Shown here piece by piece: positions 1-5,554 of a stretch of DNA of 5,554 nt (the first letter of the stretch is position 1; the number at the start of each line of letters is the position of its first letter). The DNA is from Acidobacteriota bacterium (GTDB lineage: Bacteria > Acidobacteriota > Terriglobia > Terriglobales > Acidobacteriaceae). Made by a program: the position numbers and the translations under genes. The notes beneath the pieces were generated by a model that saw only the letters and a program-made list of their open reading frames with translations, did no database searches and had not been told where the DNA came from. The stretch lies in the NCBI GenBank assembly GCA_021779695.1, contig JAJYAE010000296.1, forward strand, positions 1 through 5,554, in the 5' to 3' direction.

Positions 1-1508
1 AGAGCCCTGTACATCTCCCATGCCACGCGCCGATAGCTGAAGTGTCCCGCCGGCCCTGACCGCAGTTCGCTGATGTACTGCGCCTCGGCAAAGTCCATCT
101 TGAACAGACACCGCACCCGCGTCGCCAGCGGCAGCAGGTACTGCGCCGATTCCGCTGCCTCCGGCGCGCTTCCTGCCGCAATCCGCGCACTCGCTGCATG
201 CGCCGCTTCCACCGACTCCTGAAAGCCCTCCAGCGCTCCAGCCTCGGCCAGCAGATTCACATCCGGCCCCAGATCGCCCACCACCGGCGTCTCGTACCCA
301 TGCAGCGCCGTGAACCCCTGCAGAATCTGCGTCACCCTCCGGTGCCGGTGCATATCGCGGAAGCCGCCCACATCCATCAGCACATCAAACCGTAACGCCG
401 CTCCCGCATGAAATGCCCGCAGCAGCTCATCATGCTTGCCGCGATGCTTCAGGCCCAGCTCGATCACCTCGTTCACCCGCGCCTCGGGCAGCCCAGCCAC
501 CGCATCGCGAATCTGCCGGTACGGATAGTGACTCGCCGAGTAAAGCAGCGTCGCCGCCACTTCCACTTCCAGCGACTCCGTTCGCTCCACCAGGTCCACC
601 AGCGGAGCCGCGGCAATCGCGACGCCACCCAGCAGCTCCTTCGCAGCCTGCGTCAGCTCGGCCTGCGTTTGCATCAGGTATGGGTTCGCCTCGGCATATT
701 TCACCAGCGTTGGCGCGGTCTTCACCTCGCGCGTCAGCAGGTTCGCCGCCTCCGCTGCCACCTCCGGCTGACCGGCCAGCTTTTCCACAAGTGCTGCCCC
801 GGCCTGTGCCTGCACATTCCACGCCGCTCCCGTCGCCGCCTCGCGCAGCTTCAGTCCCAACTCGCGCACCTCCGCCGCCGGATGCGACAGCAGCCGCGAG
901 ACCTGCGTCTCCAGCGTCCGCGCATTCACAATCTGCCCCAGAGAAGTATTCGTCGCCAGCGGCAGCAGATACCGCGCCACATCAAAGGCCCGCGCCTTCA
1001 ACGTCCGCGCATAGCTCTCTGGCTTCATCGCCTCCGGCCGGGCCACGCGCCTTTCCAGCGCCGACAGCACCGCCGTCGTCGTCCTCTCATAGGCCGCAAA
1101 CAAGTCCTCGACCGTCTGCCGATACAGCGCCCCAGACGCAGCATCTTCCCCAAAATCAGGTAGATACCAGCCCGACTTCAAAAAATTCTGGTACCGCGTC
1201 GAGCGCTCCTGCCCATCCCAGCGCTGCTCGTCCACCAGCACAATCGCCGCCAGCAGGCTCAGCCGCTCCACCGCAAACGCGATGTGCGCCAGATCGGCAA
1301 TCGATCGGTGTCCGTACTGAAAATAAAACGTGTTGAGGAACTGCTCTGCCCGCTGCGCGCTGATCTCCGCCAGCGACTCCCGCATCGAGAGCGCCGACCG
1401 CGAATATTTGGCCATCGCGTAGGCCATTACTTCGGGGTCAGCCCCATGCACCGCATAAACTTCCGTTTGATTACGGGCGTTTCCGTTCGGAAAAGATTTA
1501 CTGGACAT
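1..1508 (-). CDS. Tandem ThyX-like protein (two FAD-dependent thymidylate synthase-type halves), 3' end outside window
   Basis: An open minus-strand frame of 502 codons enters from ATG at 1508 and runs without a stop through the left edge, so the C-terminus is missing. The N-terminal half (about residues 22-230) has the ThyX-type block YGHRSIADLAHIAFAVERLS (65-84), then a degenerate signature ending ERSTRY (101-106), then ARYLLPLAT (178-186). The C-terminal half (about 355-502) has RDMHRHRRVTQ (384-394), AQYLLPLAT (455-463) and a helix ending near SELRSGPAGHFSYRR. Canonical ThyX makes dTMP from dUMP using FAD, NADPH and methylene-THF, and is about 220-250 aa with one signature, RHRxxSxNExSxRY. 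Here the signature is split between the halves, so classical activity is uncertain. Start choice: ATG 1508 has only a weak GAG 9 nt upstream; an in-frame ATG at 1538 would add 10 residues and has no better site. An in-frame TAA lies just upstream of that. Family assignment is fairly secure, function is not. Confidence 0.85.
   Translation of the reverse strand, partial: MSSKSFPNGNARNQTEVYAVHGADPEVMAYAMAKYSRSALSMRESLAEISAQRAEQFLNTFYFQYGHRSIADLAHIAFAVERLSLLAAIVLVDEQRWDGQERSTRYQNFLKSGWYLPDFGEDAASGALYRQTVEDLFAAYERTTTAVLSALERRVARPEAMKPESYARTLKARAFDVARYLLPLATNTSLGQIVNARTLETQVSRLLSHPAAEVRELGLKLREAATGAAWNVQAQAGAALVEKLAGQPEVAAEAANLLTREVKTAPTLVKYAEANPYLMQTQAELTQAAKELLGGVAIAAAPLVDLVERTESLEVEVAATLLYSASHYPYRQIRDAVAGLPEARVNEVIELGLKHRGKHDELLRAFHAGAALRFDVLMDVGGFRDMHRHRRVTQILQGFTALHGYETPVVGDLGPDVNLLAEAGALEGFQESVEAAHAASARIAAGSAPEAAESAQYLLPLATRVRCLFKMDFAEAQYISELRSGPAGHFSYRRVAWEMYRA
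120..147 (-). repeat. Intragenic near-identical repeat, copy in C-terminal ThyX-like half
   Basis: This 28-bp stretch matches 951-978 at 26 of 28 positions, with the first 18 bases (120-137) identical. It encodes the AQYLLPLAT segment of the C-terminal ThyX-like half. It is in the same frame and orientation as the other copy, which supports internal duplication of the gene. The high nucleotide match in an otherwise divergent pair may also reflect shared codon bias. Confidence 0.7.
951..978 (-). repeat. Intragenic near-identical repeat, copy in N-terminal ThyX-like half
   Basis: Partner of 120-147. It encodes the ARYLLPLAT segment of the N-terminal half. The two copies lie 831 bp (277 codons) apart, which gives the approximate repeat period of the tandem protein. 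Confidence 0.7.
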
Positions 1509-1613
1509 CTGTGTAGGCTCGCGAACAGAATACGACATGAATGCGCCGGCGTTTTCCTGAGCCTCTTAGCTGGCGATGCGCGTCTAAGGATTGCAGGCGG
1601 GAGAAGGGGTCCA
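1509..1613. promoter_or_regulatory. Divergent intergenic region between the ThyX-like and DUF2071 genes
   Basis: About 105 bp separate the two divergent starts (75 bp if ATG 1538 is used for the ThyX-like gene), so promoters for both genes should lie here or inside the 5' ends. I found no convincing -35/-10 pair on either strand. A short GC palindrome, CGCCGGCG, lies at 1544-1551. The regulatory role is inferred from gene arrangement only. Confidence 0.4.
1599..1609 (+). promoter_or_regulatory. Ribosome binding site that sets the DUF2071 start
   Basis: The purine-rich run GGGAGAAGGGG contains GGAG and AAGGGG cores and ends 4 nt before ATG 1614. It supports that start over the much longer upstream open frame, which would overlap the ThyX-like gene, and over the internal ATG at 1677. 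Confidence 0.6.
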
Positions 1614-2423
1614 ATGCGGGAGATTAAAGTGCGCACTTCACAGCGCCCCCGGCCGTTGCCCTCAGGCCACTGGATCATGACCCAGCGGTGGAACGATCTC
1701 CTTTTCGCCCATTGGCCCATCGCTCCTGCACAGATCGCAACCCACCTGCCCGACGGACTCCAGGTTGACACCTTCCAGGGCTCGGCATGGCTCGGCGTCG
1801 TTCCCTTCTGGATGGACCGCATCAAGATTCGCGGTGTTCCGCCCGTCCCAACAGCCCGCCAGTTTCCCGAGCTCAACCTCCGCACCTACGTCCGCGATCC
1901 GCGCACCGGCGCGCAAGGCGTTTATTTCTTCTCCCTCGACGCCGCCAGCCTCCTCGCCGTCGCCGTTGCCCGCGGGTTCTATCACCTGCCCTACTACTGG
2001 TCCGAAATGCGCATCGAGCAGCGTTCCGAGCGCGAGTTTTCCTACTACTCCCGCCGCCGCTTCGCCAGCCGTCCCGTGCTCTTCATCGCTCGCTACCGCG
2101 GCCTCGGCCCCACCCGCCGCCTCGCTGAAAGCCGGCCCGGCACCCTCGAGCATTTCCTCACCGAGCGCTACTGCCTCTTCACCCACGACCGCATGGGAAA
2201 CCTCGTCCGCGCGAACATCCATCACGTTCCCTGGCCGCTCGAGGAAGCCGAGGCCGAGATCCATCGCAACGATCTCGCCGCCTCCATCGGCGTCACTCTC
2301 CCCGACGTGCCGCCCGTCCTGCACTATTCCCGCCGCCTCGCGGTTTACGTCTGGCCTGCGCAGCCCGTGCGTCGCGCCGTAACCACAGGCAGCACCTCCA
2401 TCGCCGTTGCGCCTTCCAGCTAG
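1614..2423 (+). CDS. DUF2071 (YqjF-like) family protein
   Basis: A 269-residue soluble protein resembling the DUF2071/YqjF family, whose members have an acetoacetate-decarboxylase-like beta fold and no agreed biochemical role. Blocks typical of the family occur in order: TQRWNDLLFAHWPI (23-36), WLGVVPFWMDRI (59-70), ELNLRTYV (86-93), GVYFFSLDA (102-110), LEHFLTERYCLFTHD (178-192) and HHVPWPL (203-209). The length is close to family norm (roughly 230-270). There is no signal peptide or membrane segment. ATG 1614 is chosen for its purine-rich ribosome binding site; the frame stays open further upstream to 1284, but that part is antisense to the ThyX-like gene and reads as low-complexity basic sequence. 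The internal Met22 (1677) is an alternative start close to the beginning of the conserved domain. The last 20 or so residues after VYVW look nonconserved. The gene is divergent from the ThyX-like gene and upstream of a FabG-type gene, and neither neighbour suggests a substrate. Confidence 0.85.
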   Translation: MREIKVRTSQRPRPLPSGHWIMTQRWNDLLFAHWPIAPAQIATHLPDGLQVDTFQGSAWLGVVPFWMDRIKIRGVPPVPTARQFPELNLRTYVRDPRTGAQGVYFFSLDAASLLAVAVARGFYHLPYYWSEMRIEQRSEREFSYYSRRRFASRPVLFIARYRGLGPTRRLAESRPGTLEHFLTERYCLFTHDRMGNLVRANIHHVPWPLEEAEAEIHRNDLAASIGVTLPDVPPVLHYSRRLAVYVWPAQPVRRAVTTGSTSIAVAPSS

Positions 2424-2442
2424 GCCCTCCACTCAGCGCCCA

Positions 2443-2448
2443 TATAAT
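2443..2448 (+). promoter_or_regulatory. Perfect TATAAT -10 box upstream of the FabG-type gene
   Basis: An exact TATAAT sits 46 bp before ATG 2495 in an otherwise GC-rich gap and begins 20 bp after the preceding stop codon. No good -35 hexamer lies 16-18 bp upstream, since that position holds CTAGGC over the DUF2071 stop. The box is therefore a plausible but incomplete sigma-70 type promoter that could uncouple the reductase gene from DUF2071. Confidence 0.5.
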
Positions 2449-2494
2449 CAAACACGGCATCGCGCCGCATCGCAGCCACGCACGGAGCACAACC

Positions 2495-3244
2495 ATGACA
2501 GCCTTGCAGGGAAGAATCGCGCTGGTCACAGGAGCCAGCCAGGGAATCGGACGGGCCTGTGCCCTTGAACTCGCCCGCGCCGGAGCCACCGTCGCCCTCG
2601 CCGCGCGCAGCGCCGACAAGCTCGCCGCTCTCGCCGATGAAATCGCCGCTGCCGGAGGCCAGGCAGCCGTCTTCACGCTTGACGTCGCCAGCGAAGAATC
2701 CCTTAAATCCGGCGCAAAGTCCGTCCTCGAGCGGTACGGCAAGGTCGAAATCCTCGTCAACAACGCCGGCATCACCCGCGACGGCCTCATGATGCGCATG
2801 AAGCGCGCCGACTGGGACGACGTCCTTGGCACCAACCTCACCGGCGCATTTCTGCTAACCCAGGCTCTGCTGCCCGCCATGCTCAAAAACCGCTGGGGCC
2901 GTATCATCAACATCACCAGCGTCGTAGGCCGCACCGGCCAGGCCGGCCAGGTCAACTATGCCGCCTCCAAGGCTGGCCTCATCGGCTTCACCCGTTCCAT
3001 CGCCCGCGAGGTCGCCTCCCGCGGCATCACAGCCAACGCCGTTGCCCCCGGCTACATCGAAACACCTATGACCGCTGTGCTCGATGACAGGCAGCGCGAG
3101 GCAATGATGGCCGCCATTCCCCTCGGAAGGCCCGGAACCCCAGAAGACATCGCGCATTCCGTCGCCTTCCTTGCCTCCGATGCCGCAGCCTACATCACCG
3201 GCCACGTCCTCGACGTCAACGGCGGTATGTTCATGGGCGCCTGA
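2495..3244 (+). CDS. fabG: 3-oxoacyl-[acyl-carrier-protein] reductase, FabG type
   Basis: A complete 249-residue classical short-chain dehydrogenase, the usual FabG length. FabG reduces 3-oxoacyl-ACP to 3-hydroxyacyl-ACP with NADPH in the cytosolic type II fatty acid cycle. Visible motifs: the cofactor-binding TGASQGIG (12-19); Arg38 after the second strand, fitting NADPH; NNAG (89-92) followed by the FabG-like ITRDGLMMRM; and catalytic Asn114, Ser142, Tyr155 and Lys159. Arg133 and Arg176 match the positions of the ACP-docking arginines of E. coli FabG. The C-terminus YITGHVLDVNGGMFM is typical. ATG 2495 has GGAG at 2484-2487 with a 7-nt spacer. No other fatty acid synthesis gene (fabD, acpP, fabF) is adjacent, so it could be the housekeeping enzyme or a paralogue for another pathway. 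The many FabG-specific residues favour an ACP-dependent reductase over a generic SDR. Confidence 0.92.
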   Translation: MTALQGRIALVTGASQGIGRACALELARAGATVALAARSADKLAALADEIAAAGGQAAVFTLDVASEESLKSGAKSVLERYGKVEILVNNAGITRDGLMMRMKRADWDDVLGTNLTGAFLLTQALLPAMLKNRWGRIINITSVVGRTGQAGQVNYAASKAGLIGFTRSIAREVASRGITANAVAPGYIETPMTAVLDDRQREAMMAAIPLGRPGTPEDIAHSVAFLASDAAAYITGHVLDVNGGMFMGA

Positions 3245-3252
3245 CGCCCGTT

Positions 3253-3285
3253 TTCAACTGCCCGCCTGCAATGCGGGCAGTTGAA
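3253..3285 (+). terminator. Perfect 13-bp hairpin downstream of fabG
   Basis: The arms TTCAACTGCCCGC (3253-3265) and GCGGGCAGTTGAA (3273-3285) are perfect inverted complements with a 7-nt loop, starting 8 bp after the fabG stop. This is a strong stem, but it is followed by GGTTGCTTGCC rather than a T-run, so it is not a textbook intrinsic terminator. It may act as a weak or U-independent terminator or as a 3'-end stabiliser of the fabG message. A protein-binding site is a less likely alternative. Confidence 0.6.
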
Positions 3286-3310
3286 GGTTGCTTGCCTGGC
3301 GCACGATAAG
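3281..3310 (+). promoter_or_regulatory. Possible weak promoter for the EAL-HDOD gene
   Basis: TTGAAG (3281-3286) and GATAAG (3305-3310), 18 bp apart, each match four of six bases of the sigma-70 consensus and lie just upstream of the ribosome binding site at 3316. The -35 element would overlap the right arm of the fabG hairpin. Matches of this quality arise often by chance. Confidence 0.25.
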
Positions 3311-3328
3311 GTCTGAAAGGAGACCCCG

Positions 3329-4594
3329 ATGGCGCCGCAATCCGCATTCGCGCAGCGCGTCCCCACGTCTTCTCTAGACGCAGACCAATCCCTGCGCTAC
3401 GTCGCCCGCCAACCCATCCTCGATGCGTCCGGCAGGCTCCACGCCTACGAGCTGCTTTTCCGTAGCGGACCAGACGCCGTCTTCCGCGGCGACAGCGAAC
3501 TCGCCACACGGACCATGTTCGACAATACCGTCGTCTTCGGCCTCGAATCCCTCACCGATGGCCTTCCCGCCTTCGTCAACTGCACCCTTGAAGCCCTCAC
3601 GGGCACTCTCGTCGAGCTTCTGCCGCCACATCTCACAGTCCTCGAGATCCTCGAAACCGTTGAGCCTACCGCCCAGCTTCTCGCTGCCTGCCACCGCCTC
3701 AAGGCCCGGGGCTTCCGTCTCGCGCTGGATGACTTTGTCTGGGAGCCTCGTTTCGTGCCTCTCATCGAGCTCGCCGATTACATCAAGATTGATTTCCTGC
3801 TGTCCGGCCCCGAAGTCCGCCGAGACCTTCTCCGCCGCCTTCGGGGCAAACCCATTCAGCTCCTCGCTGAAAAAGTCGAGACCCAGGAGCAGTTCCAGGA
3901 AGCTCGCGCCGAAGGCTTCACTCTCTTCCAGGGATACTACTTCTGCCGCCCCACACTGCTCAGCCAGCGCAGCGTCCCCGCCAACAGCCATGAATACTTC
4001 CGGCTCATCGCCCACATCCAGAAGCAGCCACTGGATCTGAACGCCATCTGCCCCATGATCAAGCGCGATGCGGCCCTCACCTATCGACTGCTCCGACTCG
4101 TCAACTCACCCATCTATCCCCACCACGGCGAAATCCGCTCCATCCGCTCCGCCATTCTCACCGTAGGCGAAGACGCATTCCGCCGCCTCGCCATCCTCCT
4201 CGCCACCAGCAATCTTGCCAGCCCTTCAGACAGCGAGCTTCTGCACATGGCCCTCGTGCGTGCCCGCTTCTGCGAGCTCGCCGCCGTCCCCTGCGGTCTC
4301 GACGCCACCGAGCAATATCTCCTCGGCATGTTCAGCCTGCTCCCCACCATGCTCCGTGCGTCGCTCGAGGACATCGCGGCAAAGCTCCCCCTGCGGCCGG
4401 CCATCTCCAATGCGCTCCGCGGAGAAGCCTGCCCCGAGCGCACGCCCCTTGCCTGGATTGAGGCTTACGAACTCGCAGACTGGCTCCGCTGCGATGCCCT
4501 CTGCGCGCACCACGGCGTCCATCCAGACGCACTCCATCAAGCTGCGCAGCAGGCCATCCGCTGGACGCAATCCATCCTGCAATCTGTCCGTTGA
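3329..4594 (+). CDS. EAL-HDOD signalling protein (YuxH-like, c-di-GMP phosphodiesterase-type domain plus HDOD)
   Basis: A complete 421-residue cytoplasmic protein of the EAL-HDOD architecture (COG3434 type), near the usual length of about 400. An N-terminal EAL-related domain (about 22-210) begins with YVARQPILD (24-32), where the family signature is YELLFR (40-45) instead of EAL. Residues matching catalytic or metal-binding positions of active EAL phosphodiesterases are retained: Glu41, Asn84, Glu106, Asp134 and Asp135 (LDDF), Lys153 (YIKID), Glu181/Glu184 (AEKVET) and Gln201 (QGYYF). The usual Gly after DDF is Val. The C-terminal HDOD domain (about 215-405) carries IKRDAALTYRLLRLVNSPIY (244-263) and the following SIRSAILTVG. 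HDOD domains lack HD metal ligands and are thought to mediate regulatory contacts. There are no membrane segments or sensor domain. ATG 3329 follows AAAGGAG (3316-3322) with a 6-nt spacer. The protein may hydrolyse or only bind c-di-GMP; catalysis cannot be settled from sequence. Confidence 0.92.
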   Translation: MAPQSAFAQRVPTSSLDADQSLRYVARQPILDASGRLHAYELLFRSGPDAVFRGDSELATRTMFDNTVVFGLESLTDGLPAFVNCTLEALTGTLVELLPPHLTVLEILETVEPTAQLLAACHRLKARGFRLALDDFVWEPRFVPLIELADYIKIDFLLSGPEVRRDLLRRLRGKPIQLLAEKVETQEQFQEARAEGFTLFQGYYFCRPTLLSQRSVPANSHEYFRLIAHIQKQPLDLNAICPMIKRDAALTYRLLRLVNSPIYPHHGEIRSIRSAILTVGEDAFRRLAILLATSNLASPSDSELLHMALVRARFCELAAVPCGLDATEQYLLGMFSLLPTMLRASLEDIAAKLPLRPAISNALRGEACPERTPLAWIEAYELADWLRCDALCAHHGVHPDALHQAAQQAIRWTQSILQSVR

Positions 4595-4598
4595 CTGC

Positions 4599-4617
4599 GC
4601 CGCCTTACCGCGGCGGC
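4599..4617. terminator. Small GC hairpin in the convergent gap
   Basis: GCCGCC (4599-4604) and GGCGGC (4612-4617) form a 6-bp all-GC stem with a 7-nt loop between the two convergent genes. The loop contains the stop codon of the minus-strand gene (4605-4607). No T-run follows on either strand. Its position suggests a compact shared transcription end, but short GC stems are common in DNA of this composition. Confidence 0.35.
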
Positions 4618-5360
4618 TCACTGCCGTGCGGAAGGACAGGCCCTCCATGGGGCCGGGGATAATGCGATCGCTCCATCAGCACAATTGAATGCGCCGCAAA
4701 CTCTCCGTGCCGCCGCGCCCCATCCACGCGCAGCAGGTCCCCCACCTGCATTGCGCTCACCGGCACCACCATCTGCTGCCGCTTCACCACGGTTGCGTCC
4801 GTGATCGTGAAGCTTGCAGGCGCGGGATCCATCACTGTCTCCAGAGTCACTCGCTTCCCTGCAATCGCGGTCACGCGCCCCGCCAGCCAGGTCTTCCCGT
4901 ACTCTTTCGCCCGCTCCTTCGCCTGCCTGGCGCAAACCGGGTCCAGTTTCGCAATCACCACAGCGCCCACCTGGCCGGTCTTTGCGTCGACGCGCCCGCC
5001 GGCCACAATCACGTCTCGCCGCTGAATCGCCACCGCCTTCACCGGTTGCAATGTACCTTCCATCTGCCCCGCTTCGGCCATCGCCAGGCAGTCCACCGGC
5101 ACTCCCGCCTTGGCTGCTAGTTCCTGCTCCAGAATGCGTGTATTTGCGCTGAAGTAGACATCGGCGTGCACACCCTTTTCAGTCTTTACCGCAAAATGAT
5201 CGGCACTCACCGCACTCACCGTTCCCAGCAATGCGCGGCCCTCGTTGCCCAGCGCGTGCCACCCGGAGGTCGTGGCCACGTCTTGCCCGTGCAGGCCCCC
5301 GCTCAACGCCAGCACACACGCTGCAACACCCATTCGCACGGCTTGCCAGCCCCTCGTCAT
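4605..5360 (-). CDS. Exported DUF5666-like beta-rich protein, function unknown
   Basis: A 251-residue protein with an N-terminal export signal: a basic start (MTRGWQAVR), a hydrophobic core (about 10-22) and probable cleavage near Gly25-Gln26. Cys15 (VAAC) resembles a lipobox but sits too early in the hydrophobic stretch to be convincing. The mature part holds repeated short beta-strand units of the form G-x-V-x-A-V/I...V-x-L/V-x-T: LLGTVSAVSADHFAVKT (44-60), GGRVDAKTGQVGAVVIAKLD (121-140) and LAGRVTAIAGKRVTLET (159-175), then a VGDLLRVDG turn (206-214). This is the pattern of DUF5666, an OB-like fold frequent in secreted Acidobacteriota proteins. The tail (231-251) is rich in His, Pro and Gly. 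ATG 5360 is supported by a strong GGAGG (complement of 5370-5374) with a 9-nt spacer. The gene converges on the EAL-HDOD gene with a 10-bp gap. Its partner or ligand is unknown. Confidence 0.75.
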   Translation of the reverse strand: MTRGWQAVRMGVAACVLALSGGLHGQDVATTSGWHALGNEGRALLGTVSAVSADHFAVKTEKGVHADVYFSANTRILEQELAAKAGVPVDCLAMAEAGQMEGTLQPVKAVAIQRRDVIVAGGRVDAKTGQVGAVVIAKLDPVCARQAKERAKEYGKTWLAGRVTAIAGKRVTLETVMDPAPASFTITDATVVKRQQMVVPVSAMQVGDLLRVDGARRHGEFAAHSIVLMERSHYPRPHGGPVLPHGSEPPR

Positions 5361-5455
5361 CCGGACACACCTCCAACCTGCAGTGTAGTCCGGAACAACA
5401 CCGATATCTCCCCTGTCTGGAAACGCACCGCCTGCGCCCGGCAGGACCTCGGAAT
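5361..5455 (-). promoter_or_regulatory. Gap upstream of the DUF5666-like gene
   Basis: This 95-bp minus-strand leader contains the GGAGG ribosome binding site (complement of 5370-5374). A TACACT hexamer on the minus strand (complement of 5382-5387) could be a -10 element, but no matching -35 is seen. Nothing else is recognisable apart from a weak 5-bp inverted repeat at 5431-5445. Confidence 0.3.
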
Positions 5456-5554
5456 TCAGCGATTGCTCTTCTCCACCAGCAGTTCCTCAAACGCAGGCTG
5501 CCCATGCAGGTTGGCGAATTCTCGGTCGGTCGAAAGCTTCTTCGCGTTGGTATA
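5456..5554 (-). CDS. C-terminal end of an unidentified protein, possibly TPR-type
   Basis: The frame is open from the right edge to TGA at 5456-5458 and gives the last 32 residues, beginning YTNAKKLSTDREFANLHGQP. The pattern L-S-T-D-x-E-F-x-N-L followed by Q-P-x-F-E-E-L-L resembles the end of TPR or similar helical repeat proteins and TPR-fused kinases common in Acidobacteriota, where a stretch like L-x-x-D-P-x-F-x-x-L closes the chain. The fragment is too short to name. It lies upstream of, and in the same direction as, the DUF5666-like gene with a gap of about 95 bp, so cotranscription is possible. Confidence 0.55.
   Translation of the reverse strand, partial: YTNAKKLSTDREFANLHGQPAFEELLVEKSNR

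Noticed and set aside
408..1336. Long plus-strand open frames (250-307 codons) opposite the ThyX-like gene
   Set aside because: Their translations are Pro/Ser/Ala- or Arg/Gln/His-rich low-complexity sequences typical of antisense reading of GC-biased genes, while the minus frame has clear ThyX family motifs.
1284..1613. Upstream extension of the DUF2071 frame giving a 379-residue protein
   Set aside because: The added part is antisense to the 5' end of the ThyX-like gene and unlike any domain. A purine-rich ribosome binding site precedes ATG 1614.
1662..2432. 256-codon minus-strand open frame opposite DUF2071
   Set aside because: Gly/Ala/Glu-rich translation with no recognisable motif, lying entirely over a gene with family-specific motifs.
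3374..4015. 213-codon minus-strand open frame opposite the EAL-HDOD gene
   Set aside because: A compositional shadow: its Glu/Gly/Ala-rich product has no domain, and the plus frame carries full EAL motifs.
5431..5445. CCTGC/GCAGG inverted repeat as a terminator for the right-end gene
   Set aside because: Only a 5-bp stem with no T-run on the minus strand, within the range expected by chance in GC-rich DNA.
5179..5505. 108-codon minus-strand open frame spanning the DUF5666-like start and the right-end gene fragment
   Set aside because: It overlaps the signal-peptide region of the DUF5666-like gene in another frame, and its product is Arg/Cys-rich with no motif.
1..5554. Possible mobile element, CRISPR array, tRNA or phage-type defence system
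   Set aside because: No transposase, integrase, nuclease, spaced direct repeats, tRNA-like cloverleaf or terminal inverted repeats were seen. All the gene-sized regions are explained by ordinary chromosomal genes.

Overview
The window is high-GC bacterial DNA with strong G/C preference at third codon positions, closely packed genes and no sign of mobile elements, CRISPR, tRNA or rRNA. The gene set fits Acidobacteriota (Terriglobia): a tandem ThyX-like protein, a DUF2071 protein, a lone FabG-type reductase, an EAL-HDOD signalling protein and a secreted DUF5666-like protein. That assignment is an inference from gene content, with no phylogenetic marker in the window.

Layout from left to right. 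A long minus-strand gene runs from about 1508 off the left edge and encodes a protein made of two divergent flavin-dependent thymidylate synthase (ThyX) halves; its C-terminus lies outside. A roughly 105-bp divergent gap separates it from a plus-strand DUF2071/YqjF-family gene (1614-2423). After a 71-bp gap with a perfect TATAAT box comes a canonical FabG-type 3-oxoacyl-ACP reductase (2495-3244), followed by a perfect 13-bp hairpin. Next is a plus-strand EAL-HDOD gene (3329-4594) with a strong ribosome binding site. It converges, across only 10 bp, on a minus-strand gene for an exported DUF5666-like beta-rich protein (4605-5360). The right edge holds the last 32 codons of another minus-strand gene, possibly a repeat protein of TPR type.

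The genes do not form one obvious pathway. The plus-strand trio is collinear, but the gaps of 71 and 84 bp contain a promoter-like box and a hairpin, so it may be separate transcription units. The most notable object is the double ThyX-like protein. Its N-terminal half keeps the distal part of the ThyX signature (Glu, Ser-Thr-Arg-Tyr) and has lost RHR; its C-terminal half keeps RHR and has lost the rest. This suggests either one composite active site per pair of halves or a new function.
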